From JAWLCA01 sp041687395 (lineage in GTDB: Bacteria; Pseudomonadota; Alphaproteobacteria; Rhodobacterales; Rhodobacteraceae): 64,000 nucleotides of DNA. The translations under genes were made by a program, and so were the position numbers. Shown in pieces: positions 16,391 to 24,181 of the stretch. The DNA lies in NCBI GenBank assembly GCA_041687395.1, contig JAWLCA010000014.1, positions 46,886 through 110,885 on the forward strand. Reading direction: 5' to 3'. The notes beneath the pieces are model-generated. The model was not told the DNA's origin and made no database searches. It was given only the letters and a program-made list of their open reading frames with translations. The stretch's first letter is position 1. Every line of letters begins with the position of its first letter.

Positions 16391-17314
16391 TCAATTGCGG
16401 GCCAGCAGGCCATCGATCTCGTCGCGCGACGGCATGGAGGGTGCGGTACCGCGCCGGGTAACGGAAATTGCCGCGGCGGCGGTGGCGAAGCGCAAGGCAT
16501 CCTCTGGCCCCATCCCCTCGGCCAAAGCGACGGCAAGCGCGCCGTTGAACGCATCGCCCGCCCCAGTGGTCTCCGCGACCGGCCCGGCGTTCATCGCCGG
16601 AACATGAAGCGTCAGCGACGGGCTGCGGTAGAGCGCACCGCGCTCACCCAGCGTGATCACCACCGCGCCCACTCCGCGCGCTATCAGCGCGTCGCCCGCG
16701 CGCTCCGCATCGGCGAGGGTGGCGACCGCGATACCGGTCAGTTCCTCGGCCTCGGTCTGGTTGGGGGTGATCAGGTCGCAAAGTGCCAGCAGCGCGTCGT
16801 CTAGCGGCGCGGCCGGGGCCGGATTCAGGATCGTCCGCGCCCCGCCGGTGCGCGCGATTTCCAGGGCGCGGCGCGCGGCCTCCATGGGTTGTTCCAGTTG
16901 CGTGACGAAAACGGCGGCGCCGACAATGAGATCAGCTTGCGCGTCCACGTCAGCGGGCGACAACTTCGCCGCGGCACCGGGGGCGATGATGATCGCGTTG
17001 TTTCCTGTCGCTTCCTCGATGAAGATGAAGGCTGCACCAGTGTGGCTGTCCGGATCCTCGATCACCTCCGGGCTCACACGCGCCTCCGACCAGATGGCAC
17101 GGGCCATGTCGGCAAAGGCGTCACAGCCGAGGCGGGTCACGAAATGAACCTGTCCGCCCGCCCGTGCCGCGGCAACAGCCTGGTTCGATCCCTTGCCGCC
17201 GGGACCGAGCGCGAAGCCGCGTCCGTGGATCGTCTCGCCAATCCGCGGTTGGCGGTCGGCCCGATAGGCGGTATCGGCATTGAAGACGCCAAGGATGACG
17301 ATATATCCGGCCAT
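16391..17314 (-). CDS. rbsK: Ribokinase / PfkB-family sugar kinase
   Basis: The 307-residue kinase, from the ATG at 17314, carries both PfkB signatures: GFALGPGGKGSNQAVAAARA near the N-terminus and ETTGAGDAFNGALAVALAEG near the C-terminus, where the Asp is the catalytic base. Phosphorylation of ribose, deoxyribose or another pentose fits the neighbours deoC and the lyxose-isomerase-like gene. A 204-base divergent promoter region separates it from the response regulator gene. The symbol rests on ribokinase-like motifs; deoxyribokinase activity is possible. Confidence 0.87.
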   Translation of the reverse strand: MAGYIVILGVFNADTAYRADRQPRIGETIHGRGFALGPGGKGSNQAVAAARAGGQVHFVTRLGCDAFADMARAIWSEARVSPEVIEDPDSHTGAAFIFIEEATGNNAIIIAPGAAAKLSPADVDAQADLIVGAAVFVTQLEQPMEAARRALEIARTGGARTILNPAPAAPLDDALLALCDLITPNQTEAEELTGIAVATLADAERAGDALIARGVGAVVITLGERGALYRSPSLTLHVPAMNAGPVAETTGAGDAFNGALAVALAEGMGPEDALRFATAAAAISVTRRGTAPSMPSRDEIDGLLARN

Positions 17315-17517
17315 TATCCCCCCACTTCGTCGCAGGAGCTTAGCGAATGGGCAGCCCGTCGCAATCCCGTTGATCTGCGAACCGCACCCGTTCGGCGCGA
17401 TTTCTGCTGTCGGCAGTCGCCCGTCAGTTGCACAAAATGTCACCAACTTGCCACTGACGCGAATGGGCTATGTTGTTACAAGCGCCGTGTGAAGAGTGCT
17501 GGACTGGAACGCGTGGC

Positions 17518-17910
17518 ATGAACGACTGGCAATCCGAAAAATTGCGCACTGCGCGCATCCTTGTGGTCGAGGATGACGCCTTGGTTCGTGACCACGTCGT
17601 GGCGCTGCTTCAGAGCCTTGGGCATCAGACCGTTCAGGCCGGCCATGGCGCTGCCGCGCTTGAGGTGTTGCGCGGTGACGGCAAATTCGACCTGCTGTTT
17701 TCCGACGTGATGATGCCGGGTGGAATGTCGGGGATCGACCTTGCCAAGGCCGCGCGAAAGATCGTGCCGGGATTGCCAGTGCTGCTGACGACCGGCTTCT
17801 CGGATCAGGCGCACGCCGCCTTCACCCCCGATGCGCCGCTTGTTCTGGCGAAGCCCTACCGCCGCGCCGACCTTGAGGCCGCGCTGGCCAAGGCGATGCG
17901 CCGGGGCTGA
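17518..17910 (+). CDS. Single-domain response regulator
   Basis: The protein has 130 residues and consists only of a receiver domain. The acidic pocket is VVEDDALV, the phosphoacceptor Asp is near residue 63 (LLFSDVMMPGGMSGIDL), the Thr is in LLTTGFSD, and the Lys is in LAKPYRRADLE. There is no output domain. The sequence is close to receivers found next to hybrid histidine kinases in alphaproteobacteria. No cognate kinase gene is in the window. The gene converges with the OmpR-type regulator, six bases apart. Confidence 0.9.
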   Translation: MNDWQSEKLRTARILVVEDDALVRDHVVALLQSLGHQTVQAGHGAAALEVLRGDGKFDLLFSDVMMPGGMSGIDLAKAARKIVPGLPVLLTTGFSDQAHAAFTPDAPLVLAKPYRRADLEAALAKAMRRG

Positions 17911-17916
17911 TCCCGC

Positions 17917-18636
17917 TCAGGCGGTGAAGGAATAGCCGACGCCGTGCACGGTGCGGATGAAATGGCCTGGGCGGTCATGGGCGGGCAGTTTGCGCCGCAA
18001 CCGACTGACCAGCCCGTCGATGGCGCGGTCGTAGCTTTCCCATTCCCGCCCCTTGATCTGCGCCATGATCTGATCGCGGCTGAGAACCTGCCCGCGAGAG
18101 CGGAGCAGCGCTGCCAGCAATTCGAACTCTGCCGTCGTCAGGTCCACATCGTTCCGGTTCTCGTCAAGCACCCGGCGCGCCGACAGATAGACGCTGTAGC
18201 CTTCGAAGCTGTGGTCGGGGGTTGCCATCAGATCATCTTCCGCCGCCCCACCATTGCCTGCAGCCCGCGCCCGACCCGTGCGGCGATAGACTGCCCCGAC
18301 GCGGGCGCACAACTCGCGCGGGCGAAACGGCTTGGTCACGTAGTCGTCCGCTCCCAGTTCCAGCCCGACCACATGATCGGTCTCGTTGTCGCGTCCGGTG
18401 AGAAGAATGATGCCGCTGTCGGTCTTCGGCCGCAGGTCGCGCACCAGCGAGAAGCCATTGCCGTCAGGCAGGCCCACATCGACGAGATAGACATCGACAT
18501 GGCGTTTCGCGGCGATTTCCTCGAATTCCCGGACGGATGCGGCGGTCAATACGTCGTATCCCGCTTCGTCCAGCGCGGTCTTCAGAAGCGTCCGGATCCC
18601 TGGTTCATCGTCCAGAACCAGAACAACAGGCTTCAT
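17917..18636 (-). CDS. OmpR/PhoB-family response regulator
   Basis: The 239-residue protein starts at the ATG at 18636 behind GGTGAAGGA. Its N-terminal receiver has VLDDEPGIRTL, phosphoacceptor Asp near residue 53 (YLVDVGLPDGNGF) and YVTKPFRPREL. The C-terminal winged-helix DNA-binding domain, from about residue 145, includes LTTAEFELLAALLRSRGQVL, YDRAIDGLVSRLRRKL and HFIRTVHGVGYSF. It is a DNA-binding transcription regulator. No histidine kinase lies nearby, so this is an orphan within the window. Confidence 0.93.
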   Translation of the reverse strand: MKPVVLVLDDEPGIRTLLKTALDEAGYDVLTAASVREFEEIAAKRHVDVYLVDVGLPDGNGFSLVRDLRPKTDSGIILLTGRDNETDHVVGLELGADDYVTKPFRPRELCARVGAVYRRTGRARAAGNGGAAEDDLMATPDHSFEGYSVYLSARRVLDENRNDVDLTTAEFELLAALLRSRGQVLSRDQIMAQIKGREWESYDRAIDGLVSRLRRKLPAHDRPGHFIRTVHGVGYSFTA

Positions 18637-18944
18637 TCCTTCACCTTTCTCCCGCACCGACCGGGGCAGGCTGTCCCGTCTTCTGCCACGCCGTGACATG
18701 GCATATCATGCAGAGCGTCCTGTCTCGCAAATCGACCACTGCGGAACACCAATCCGTTCCTGCTAACTCGTCTTGCGGTAGTATGCCGTTGCGCCATTGA
18801 ATCGCAATGGGAATCATTGAATTTTCATGCTGATGCGCCGCCATGTGCCGAACTTCACCCGGTAGAAAACGTCCCTGGCTTGCTGGAATTCGCCCGGACC
18901 CTGCACTACGGTCCGCCGGAACATGACCTTCTGGAGACGGTGAA
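18637..18944. other. 308-bp divergent intergenic region
   Basis: This region lies between the OmpR-type regulator (minus) and an aldo/keto reductase (plus), so it should hold both promoters. I see no convincing gene in any frame. A direct repeat CATTGAAT occurs twice about 20 bases apart near 18800, in DNA that is more AT-rich than the surroundings. The reductase has a good ribosome binding site (GGAGACGGTGAA) at its right end. Confidence 0.5.
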
Positions 18945-19985
18945 ATGCAGAAAAGACGCCTTGGGCGGACCGACATGATGGTGAGCGGGCTGTGCCTCGG
19001 CACGATGACCTGGGGCAACCGCAACTCCGAATCCGAGGGTCATGCCCAGATCGACATGGCGCTGGATCACGGCATCAACTTCCTCGACACCGCGGAAATG
19101 TATCCGGTGAACCCGGTGGTGGCGGAAACAGCCGGACGGACGGAAGAGATCGTCGGGACCTGGCTGGCAAGGACCGGGCGGCGCAACGATGTGCTGCTCG
19201 CCACCAAGATCACCGGCGCGGGCCAGCAGGCCGTGCGCGACGGTGCACCGATCACGCCTGAAACCCTGGTATCGGCAATCGATAGTTCGCTGCGCCGCCT
19301 GCAGACCGATGTCATCGACCTGTATCAGATCCATTGGCCGAACCGCGGCTCCTACCACTTCCGCAAGCACTGGACCTACGACCCCAGCGGCCAGAACAGG
19401 GGCGAGACACTGGCGCATATGGCCGAATGCCTTGCCGTGCTGCAGCGCCAGGTCGACGCGGGCAAGATCCGATACTTTGGCCTTTCGAACGAAACCGCCT
19501 GGGGCACGGCGCAATGGTTGCGCCTGGCGGCGGACGCCCTGCCCCGCGTGCAGGCGATCCAGAACGAATACTCGCTGCTCTGCCGTCACTATGACACCGA
19601 CATGGCGGAGCTGTCGGTGAACGAGGAGGTGACCCTTCTGGCCTATTCCCCGCTCGCGGCCGGTATCCTGAGCGGAAAATACGCGGGCGACGTGACGCCA
19701 GAGAACTCTCGCCGGGCCGGCAACCCGAGCCTGGGGGGGCGGATCACGCCGCGCCTGTTCCCGGCGGTGGCCGCCTACATGGGGGTCGCGGCCGATCACG
19801 GGCTTGATCCGGTGCAGATGGCCCTGGCCTGGGTGCGGCAACGCCCCTTTCCGACGATCCCGATCATCGGCGCGACGGACCTTGAGCAACTGCAGCTTGC
19901 GCTGGGGTCGGCAGAGTTGACGCTCGATGATGACGTGCTCAACGGGATCGATGCGGCCTATCGTGCGCACCCGTTGCCCTATTGA
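18945..19985 (+). CDS. Aldo/keto reductase (Tas/YajO type)
   Basis: The protein has 346 residues. The N-terminus MQKRRLGRTDMMVSGLCLGT and the pattern FLDTAEMYPVNPV with catalytic Asp and Tyr are typical. VLLATKIT supplies the Lys, and DVIDLYQIHWPNRG supplies the His. GKIRYFGLSNETAWG and the C-terminal IPIIGATDLEQLQLAL complete an NADP-binding barrel. The length and Trp/Pro-rich loop (YHFRKHWTYDPSGQN) resemble E. coli Tas-type reductases acting on varied aldehydes. Its stop overlaps the TTG start of a lipoprotein gene. Confidence 0.92.
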   Translation: MQKRRLGRTDMMVSGLCLGTMTWGNRNSESEGHAQIDMALDHGINFLDTAEMYPVNPVVAETAGRTEEIVGTWLARTGRRNDVLLATKITGAGQQAVRDGAPITPETLVSAIDSSLRRLQTDVIDLYQIHWPNRGSYHFRKHWTYDPSGQNRGETLAHMAECLAVLQRQVDAGKIRYFGLSNETAWGTAQWLRLAADALPRVQAIQNEYSLLCRHYDTDMAELSVNEEVTLLAYSPLAAGILSGKYAGDVTPENSRRAGNPSLGGRITPRLFPAVAAYMGVAADHGLDPVQMALAWVRQRPFPTIPIIGATDLEQLQLALGSAELTLDDDVLNGIDAAYRAHPLPY

Positions 19986-20488
19986 AGCGGCTTCTGCTCC
20001 CCTTGGCGCTTCTGGCCGCTTGTACGCCGCCTGTCGTCGGGTATCGCGCGCCGGGGGCGCCGATCTCTTCGATGGCGGCGGTGAAGCCTGAGCGTCTGGC
20101 CGGTGAGTGGGAGGAGGTCGCGGGTTTCTTCGGCCCCGGAGAGGGGTGCGCGCTGGGGGATCTGCACCTGAGCGCGCGCGCGGATGGCGGGTTTGATGCG
20201 CTGCTGGCGGACTGTGGCGGTGGCGGGCCGGCGACGCGGGTCACGGGGCCGCGGCGGGCGGACCGGGTCGCGCCGGGGCGGATTGCTGTGTTCGGGCTGG
20301 CCGATCCGCTGTGGCTGTTGTGGGTTGATGGGGACTATCGGACGATGGTGGTCGGCACCCCGTCGGGGCGGATCGGGGCGGTGCTGAACCGGCCCGGCGG
20401 GATCAGCGGGGACCGGTTGGCGGCGGCGCAGGAGATCCTAGACTGGAACGGGTATGACCTGGCCCGGCTGCAGGCTCGGGGCCGCTGA
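19982..20488 (+). CDS. Lipocalin-like lipoprotein
   Basis: The 168-residue protein starts at a TTG overlapping the reductase stop codon. The signal peptide ends in a lipobox (LALLAAC), giving a lipidated Cys near residue 14. GEWEEVAGFFGPGEGC resembles the lipocalin entry motif (normally GxWYE). RIAVFGLADPLWLLWVDGDYRTMVVGTPSG matches the C-terminal lipocalin strand where Blc-type proteins have a W-Y-D-Y-VG pattern. It probably sits in the outer membrane and may bind a small hydrophobic ligand. The lipocalin call is by motif only. Confidence 0.72.
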   Translation: MKRLLLPLALLAACTPPVVGYRAPGAPISSMAAVKPERLAGEWEEVAGFFGPGEGCALGDLHLSARADGGFDALLADCGGGGPATRVTGPRRADRVAPGRIAVFGLADPLWLLWVDGDYRTMVVGTPSGRIGAVLNRPGGISGDRLAAAQEILDWNGYDLARLQARGR

Positions 20489-20495
20489 GCGGCTG

Positions 20496-20513
20496 TTGTC
20501 CACGCGTGGACAA
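20496..20513. repeat. Perfect 18-bp palindrome after the lipocalin gene
   Basis: TTGTCCACGCGTGGACAA lies 8 bases after the stop codon at 20488. The 16-bp core TGTCCACGCGTGGACA recurs at 58976-58991, again directly after a gene. As RNA it could form a 7-bp stem with a CGCG loop; as DNA it could be a dimeric protein site. Confidence 0.65.
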
Positions 20514-20598
20514 AATATCAAGTCGTTGAAATCATGAGATTTCGCGATTTATGTTTACCGGATTTTAATCCGGTCCACTGGTTCTTTGCCCCGATCGC

Positions 20599-20631
20599 AA
20601 ACGAAAACGGGGGCGGCTTTGGCCACCCCCG
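20599..20631 (-). terminator. Intrinsic terminator of the cold shock gene
   Basis: On the minus strand, CGGGGGTGGC-CAAA-GCCGCCCCCG forms a 10-bp stem with a 4-base loop followed by TTTTCGTTT. It lies about 30 bases after the cold shock gene stop. Confidence 0.88.
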
Positions 20632-20661
20632 CTCGATCTTTTCGGTCGCTGAACCCGTGGT

Positions 20662-20868
20662 TCAGGCGAGCGCGAGGTTCGTTGCCGACTCGCGGCCGTT
20701 CCGGTCGCTTTCCAGATCGAAGGTGACGCGCTGGCCATCGTCGAGCTGGCGGATGCCGGCACGTTCCAGAGCGGTCACATGGACGAAAACGTCCTTGGAC
20801 CCATGCTCAGGCGCGATGAAGCCGAAACCTTTGGTTGCGTTGAACCATTTCACGGTGCCATTGGCCAT
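20662..20868 (-). CDS. Cold shock protein, CspA family
   Basis: The 68-residue protein from the ATG at 20868 is a single OB-fold. MANGTVKWFNATKGFGFIAP carries RNP1 (KGFGFI), and DVFVHVTALERAG carries RNP2 (VFVH). Such proteins bind single-stranded RNA and DNA and act as RNA chaperones. The 163-base space up to the DUF1127 gene leaves room for a structured 5' leader, and a strong terminator follows the stop. The family is multi-copy in these bacteria, so I give no number to the paralogue. Confidence 0.96.
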   Translation of the reverse strand: MANGTVKWFNATKGFGFIAPEHGSKDVFVHVTALERAGIRQLDDGQRVTFDLESDRNGRESATNLALA

Positions 20869-21031
20869 CGTGATAACTCCTGTCTTGTTTGCCACCCACA
20901 TGATCGCGATGGCCCGGCTCAGTGTCGTCAGAGTCGCAACTGAAGCCGTTAGGAGACAGAAGGTCGTATGAAGAATCTTTGCCCAACTCACATACGCACC
21001 CCGGCGGCGGTTTACAAGGCGCCAACGCAAA

Positions 21032-21235
21032 TCAGCCACCGCGCCGGTCGCGCGCCAGTTCGGCGCGGGTCAGGCCGACATCCCTCAGCACCTCATCCGA
21101 AAGATCACCGGCCCGGCAGCGCGCCCGATGGCGCGCGTCGAGGGCGGCCACCCGGTTCAGAAGGCTGAGCGCCAGAGCGCCGACGCCGAAGCCGGGGCGG
21201 ATCGTTCGGGTCTGGGACAGGGTTTGCGTCTGCAT
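21032..21235 (-). CDS. DUF1127 (YjiS-like) small protein
   Basis: The protein has 67 residues from the ATG at 21235 (GGAGGCTCAG upstream). The C-terminal half LSDEVLRDVGLTRAELARD is the DUF1127 motif (LSDRxLxDIGLxRxE). Small Arg-rich DUF1127 proteins in alphaproteobacteria affect RNA turnover and phosphate or carbon metabolism. It lies upstream of the cold shock gene on the same strand and is divergent from a winged-helix regulator. Confidence 0.88.
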   Translation of the reverse strand: MQTQTLSQTRTIRPGFGVGALALSLLNRVAALDARHRARCRAGDLSDEVLRDVGLTRAELARDRRGG

Positions 21236-21382
21236 CTGAGCCTCCATCATGCCATGGCTTCACCCTGCCAGAGGTTCGCCCGGCCCGCTTGAAGGGCGCC
21301 TTGGGAAACCCTTGCGCTTTGCTTGTGCTTTCGTCGAGGGCGCGCTGTCGTGGTAGCATCGTCACAGGAGAACGCCGCCGCG

Positions 21383-22942
21383 ATGACCTATAGATTCGCC
21401 GATTGCCAGCTGGACGCGCGTCGCCACCGCTTTGAGCGGGCGGGCGAAGCGTTGCATCTGGAACCGCAGGTCTTCGACCTGATCCGCGTGCTGGCAGAGG
21501 CCGGGGGCGCGCTTGTCACGCGCGACGATCTGATCGCCACGGTCTGGGGCGGGCTGAACGTGTCGGACGCGACGATCAGCGCCCGGATCAGCGCGGCGCG
21601 GGCCGCGGTGGGCGACAGCGGCAAGGCGCAAGCGGTGATAGAGACGGTGGCGCGGCGCGGCTTCCGGCTGGCGGTGCCGGTGGAGTCGGTGGCCAAGGCC
21701 ACCGAGACGGTCGCCCCGGCGCGGGTGCGCGCCGACAGCCCGACGCTGGCGGTTCTGCCCTTCGACTATGCTGCGGAAAGCCCCGGCGACATGCTGGCCG
21801 AGGGGATCGTGGACGAGATCACCGACTCGTTGGCAGACGCGTTGGCAAAGGTGCGCGAGTTCCACGTCATCGCCCGGCAATCGCCCTTTGCGCTGCGCGA
21901 CCAGCGGCCCGACATCCCCACGGCGGCGCGGCTATTGGGCGCGGATTACCTGGTCGAGGGGACGGTGCGGCGGGCAGGAGACCGGGTGCGGGTGTCGGTG
22001 CATCTGGCGCGGGGCAGCGATGGGCACACCATCGCGGCGGAAAGGTTCGACGACCGGCTGGCCGATCTGTTCGACCTGCAGGACCGGATCGCGGCGCAGG
22101 TCGCGGGCCGCATCGCCCCCAGCCTGCGCACCGCCGAGGTGGCACGGGCAGAGACCCGCCCGCCCGCCGACCGCACCGCCTATGACCTGACGCTGGCCGC
22201 CCTGCCGCTGATCTGCGCCCACGGCCGCGATGAGAACGCCCGCGCCATCGACCTGCTGGAACAGGCGGTGGCGCGCGACCCGACACAGGCGCGCGCGCTG
22301 GGGCTGCTGGGCTGGGCCCATGCCCAGCAGCTCAGCTATATGTGGTCAGCCGACCCTGCGGCGGACCGGGTGCGGGCGCTGGCTCTTGCCGAACAGGCCG
22401 CGACGCTGGCCCCGGATCACCCGGCGGTGCTGACGGCAGTCGCGGCGACCATCGCGATTTCAACCGGCAAAGGGGGGCGGGCGGCGGGCTATATCGACCG
22501 GGCGCTGGCCATCGACCCGAATAACGCCTGGGCCTGGATGCGGCGCGGCTTTGGCTGCGCATACGACGGCGATGCCGCGGGCGCTCTGGCGGCGATGGAC
22601 CGGGCCGAGCGACTGAGCCCGCTAGACCCGTTCCGCTTCAACATGATGCTGGGGCGGGCCGTGGCGCTCTACCACTGGACCGAGCGCAAGGACGAGGCGA
22701 TCGCGCTGATCCGTGCGGCGCTGGACATGAACCCGCGAGCGCATTGGGCCTGGCGGGTTCTAGCCGCCTGTCTGCACAAGATGGGACGCGTGGATGAGGC
22801 GCGGGCGGCAGCAGCCGAACTGCTGCGTCATTATCCGGGGCTGACGGTGGACTACATGCGTCAGTCGCTGCCGGCCGCCGCCTATGCGACCGAGGAGAAT
22901 TACTTTAGCCGGTTCATCGCCCTGGGCGTGCCGGAGCTGTAG
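21383..22942 (+). CDS. CadC-like winged-helix regulator with TolB-like and TPR domains
   Basis: The protein has 519 residues from the ATG at 21383. Residues about 1-100 form an OmpR/ToxR-type winged helix (EPQVFDLIRVLAEAGGALVT, VWGGLNVSDATISARISAAR, VIETVARRGFRLAVP). Residues about 120-245 are the TolB-like/FlgO domain common in adenylate-cyclase-like proteins (TLAVLPFDYAAESPGDMLAE, ARLLGADYLVEGTVRRAGD). The rest is a TPR array (AIDLLEQAVARDPTQARALG, AGYIDRALAIDPNNAWAWMR). No transmembrane helix is seen, so it is probably a soluble transcription regulator with a protein-interaction sensor. Its targets are not evident. Confidence 0.85.
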   Translation: MTYRFADCQLDARRHRFERAGEALHLEPQVFDLIRVLAEAGGALVTRDDLIATVWGGLNVSDATISARISAARAAVGDSGKAQAVIETVARRGFRLAVPVESVAKATETVAPARVRADSPTLAVLPFDYAAESPGDMLAEGIVDEITDSLADALAKVREFHVIARQSPFALRDQRPDIPTAARLLGADYLVEGTVRRAGDRVRVSVHLARGSDGHTIAAERFDDRLADLFDLQDRIAAQVAGRIAPSLRTAEVARAETRPPADRTAYDLTLAALPLICAHGRDENARAIDLLEQAVARDPTQARALGLLGWAHAQQLSYMWSADPAADRVRALALAEQAATLAPDHPAVLTAVAATIAISTGKGGRAAGYIDRALAIDPNNAWAWMRRGFGCAYDGDAAGALAAMDRAERLSPLDPFRFNMMLGRAVALYHWTERKDEAIALIRAALDMNPRAHWAWRVLAACLHKMGRVDEARAAAAELLRHYPGLTVDYMRQSLPAAAYATEENYFSRFIALGVPEL

Positions 22943-22968
22943 CCGGGCGGGCGTCGGCGTTCTGCCGG

Positions 22969-23685
22969 TCAGGCGGCGGAGTCCACCTGGCCCAGGTCAT
23001 CCAGCCAGTCCGGCAGATGCCCGATATCCGGTAGGACGGCGTCGGCCAGCGGCGCGAGGTCGGCGGCGGCGGCCATGCCGGTCAGAACCCCCACGGTGCG
23101 CATCCCGGCCGCACGGCCCGCGATCAGGTCATGACGGCTGTCGCCGACCATCACCACATGGGCCGGATCGATTCCGAACCGGCCGGCAAAGGCCAGAAGC
23201 ATCCCCGGCGCGGGCTTGCCGCCATAGCCTGAATCGAAGCCGGCGACGAAATCGAAATGCGCGTGCACGCCCATGCTGGCCAGATGCGCCCGAGCCGGTG
23301 TCTCGCCATCGTTGGTGGCAAGGCCGATCTTCAGACCGCGCCCGCGCAGTGTGTCGAACAGGGCCGGCAAGGGCACGGCGGGGGTGAGTGCGGCCTCGGC
23401 CGCGAGCAGGTTCATCCGGTTCACCAGCCCCGTTGGCGTCGCGCCGGGCAGGAAGGGCAGCAGGGCCGCCGCAATCTCGTCCGGTGTGCTGGCGATCACG
23501 ATGCTGTCGGGGGCGAAGCGGCCGGCGGCAAGGTCAAAGCCGATCACCCCGCCAAGCGTGGCCGCGCGATCCGAATCGCCGACCGTCAGATCCAGCAGCA
23601 AGGCCGCCGTCCAGCCGCCCCAGGTGGCGTGGAAATCGAAGAGAGTCCCGTCCTTGTCGAACAGCAGGCCGCGGATATCGGACAT
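22969..23685 (-). CDS. HAD-family phosphatase (phosphoglycolate phosphatase-like)
   Basis: The 238-residue protein starts at the ATG at 23685. HAD motif I is LLFDKDGTLFD with the nucleophile Asp, motif II is GLATNDGE, motif III is the Lys in YGGKPAP, and motif IV is VMVGDSRHDLIAGRAAG. A helical cap lies between motifs I and II. Phosphoglycolate phosphatase or a related small-phosphate phosphatase is likely, but substrate specificity is not readable. A run of 11 C (11 G on the coding strand) lies 8 bases upstream of the start. Confidence 0.9.
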   Translation of the reverse strand: MSDIRGLLFDKDGTLFDFHATWGGWTAALLLDLTVGDSDRAATLGGVIGFDLAAGRFAPDSIVIASTPDEIAAALLPFLPGATPTGLVNRMNLLAAEAALTPAVPLPALFDTLRGRGLKIGLATNDGETPARAHLASMGVHAHFDFVAGFDSGYGGKPAPGMLLAFAGRFGIDPAHVVMVGDSRHDLIAGRAAGMRTVGVLTGMAAAADLAPLADAVLPDIGHLPDWLDDLGQVDSAA

Positions 23686-23692
23686 CGTGCTT

Positions 23693-23703
23693 CCCCCCCC
23701 CCC
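23693..23703. repeat. Poly-C/poly-G tract (11 bases) at the HAD gene leader
   Basis: Eleven consecutive C on the plus strand read as eleven G on the coding strand, ending 8 bases from the ATG at 23685 and so covering the ribosome binding site position. Homopolymer tracts of this length are prone to slippage. Confidence 0.8.
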
Positions 23704-23778
23704 AGGCCAACGCAGGGTGGCGCAGGCTGCGCGAGAATTCAAGATTCGCGTGACAGTTGTGCAAAGGTGCACCGCTGG

Positions 23779-24060
23779 TCAGGTCCAGTTCGGCAGGTCT
23801 CCGCCCGGAAGCGCGGCGCGGGCACGCGGAAGGGCATCGAACGGCAGGCCGTTTTCCTGAGAAAACGCGATCACCCAGGCATCGTCGGACAGGATGAAAT
23901 CGGCAACCGAGGCCAGAAACTCCGATTCGACCGCCCGCGCACGCAGGTCGGACAGGTCGCAGCCGCTGGCATTCAGGAACAGCGACAGCAGATCGTCACG
24001 CGCCACAAGCCAGCCCAACGCCTGCAACGCTATCGTTTCGGCAGATTCCCGCGCATTCAT
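23779..24060 (-). CDS. DUF3572 family protein
   Basis: The protein has 93 residues from the ATG at 24060, behind GGGTGA. It is a small alpha-helical protein: SAETIALQALGWLVARDDLL and then FLNASGCDLSDLRARA and LASVADFILSDDAWVIAFSQ. This matches the DUF3572 family found in alphaproteobacteria, commonly beside pleD as here, where it is divergent from pleD. No function is known to me. Confidence 0.85.
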   Translation of the reverse strand: MNARESAETIALQALGWLVARDDLLSLFLNASGCDLSDLRARAVESEFLASVADFILSDDAWVIAFSQENGLPFDALPRARAALPGGDLPNWT

Positions 24061-24181
24061 GGCTGTCACCCTTTGTTGAGCCCGCTCGTGTAAAGTTGTG
24101 GCCAGATCCGCAAGACTTCCTTAACCATTCAGGCCGCACCGTTAACGGGTGATGAGCGGGTTGAACGGCGGGGGCAAGCGC

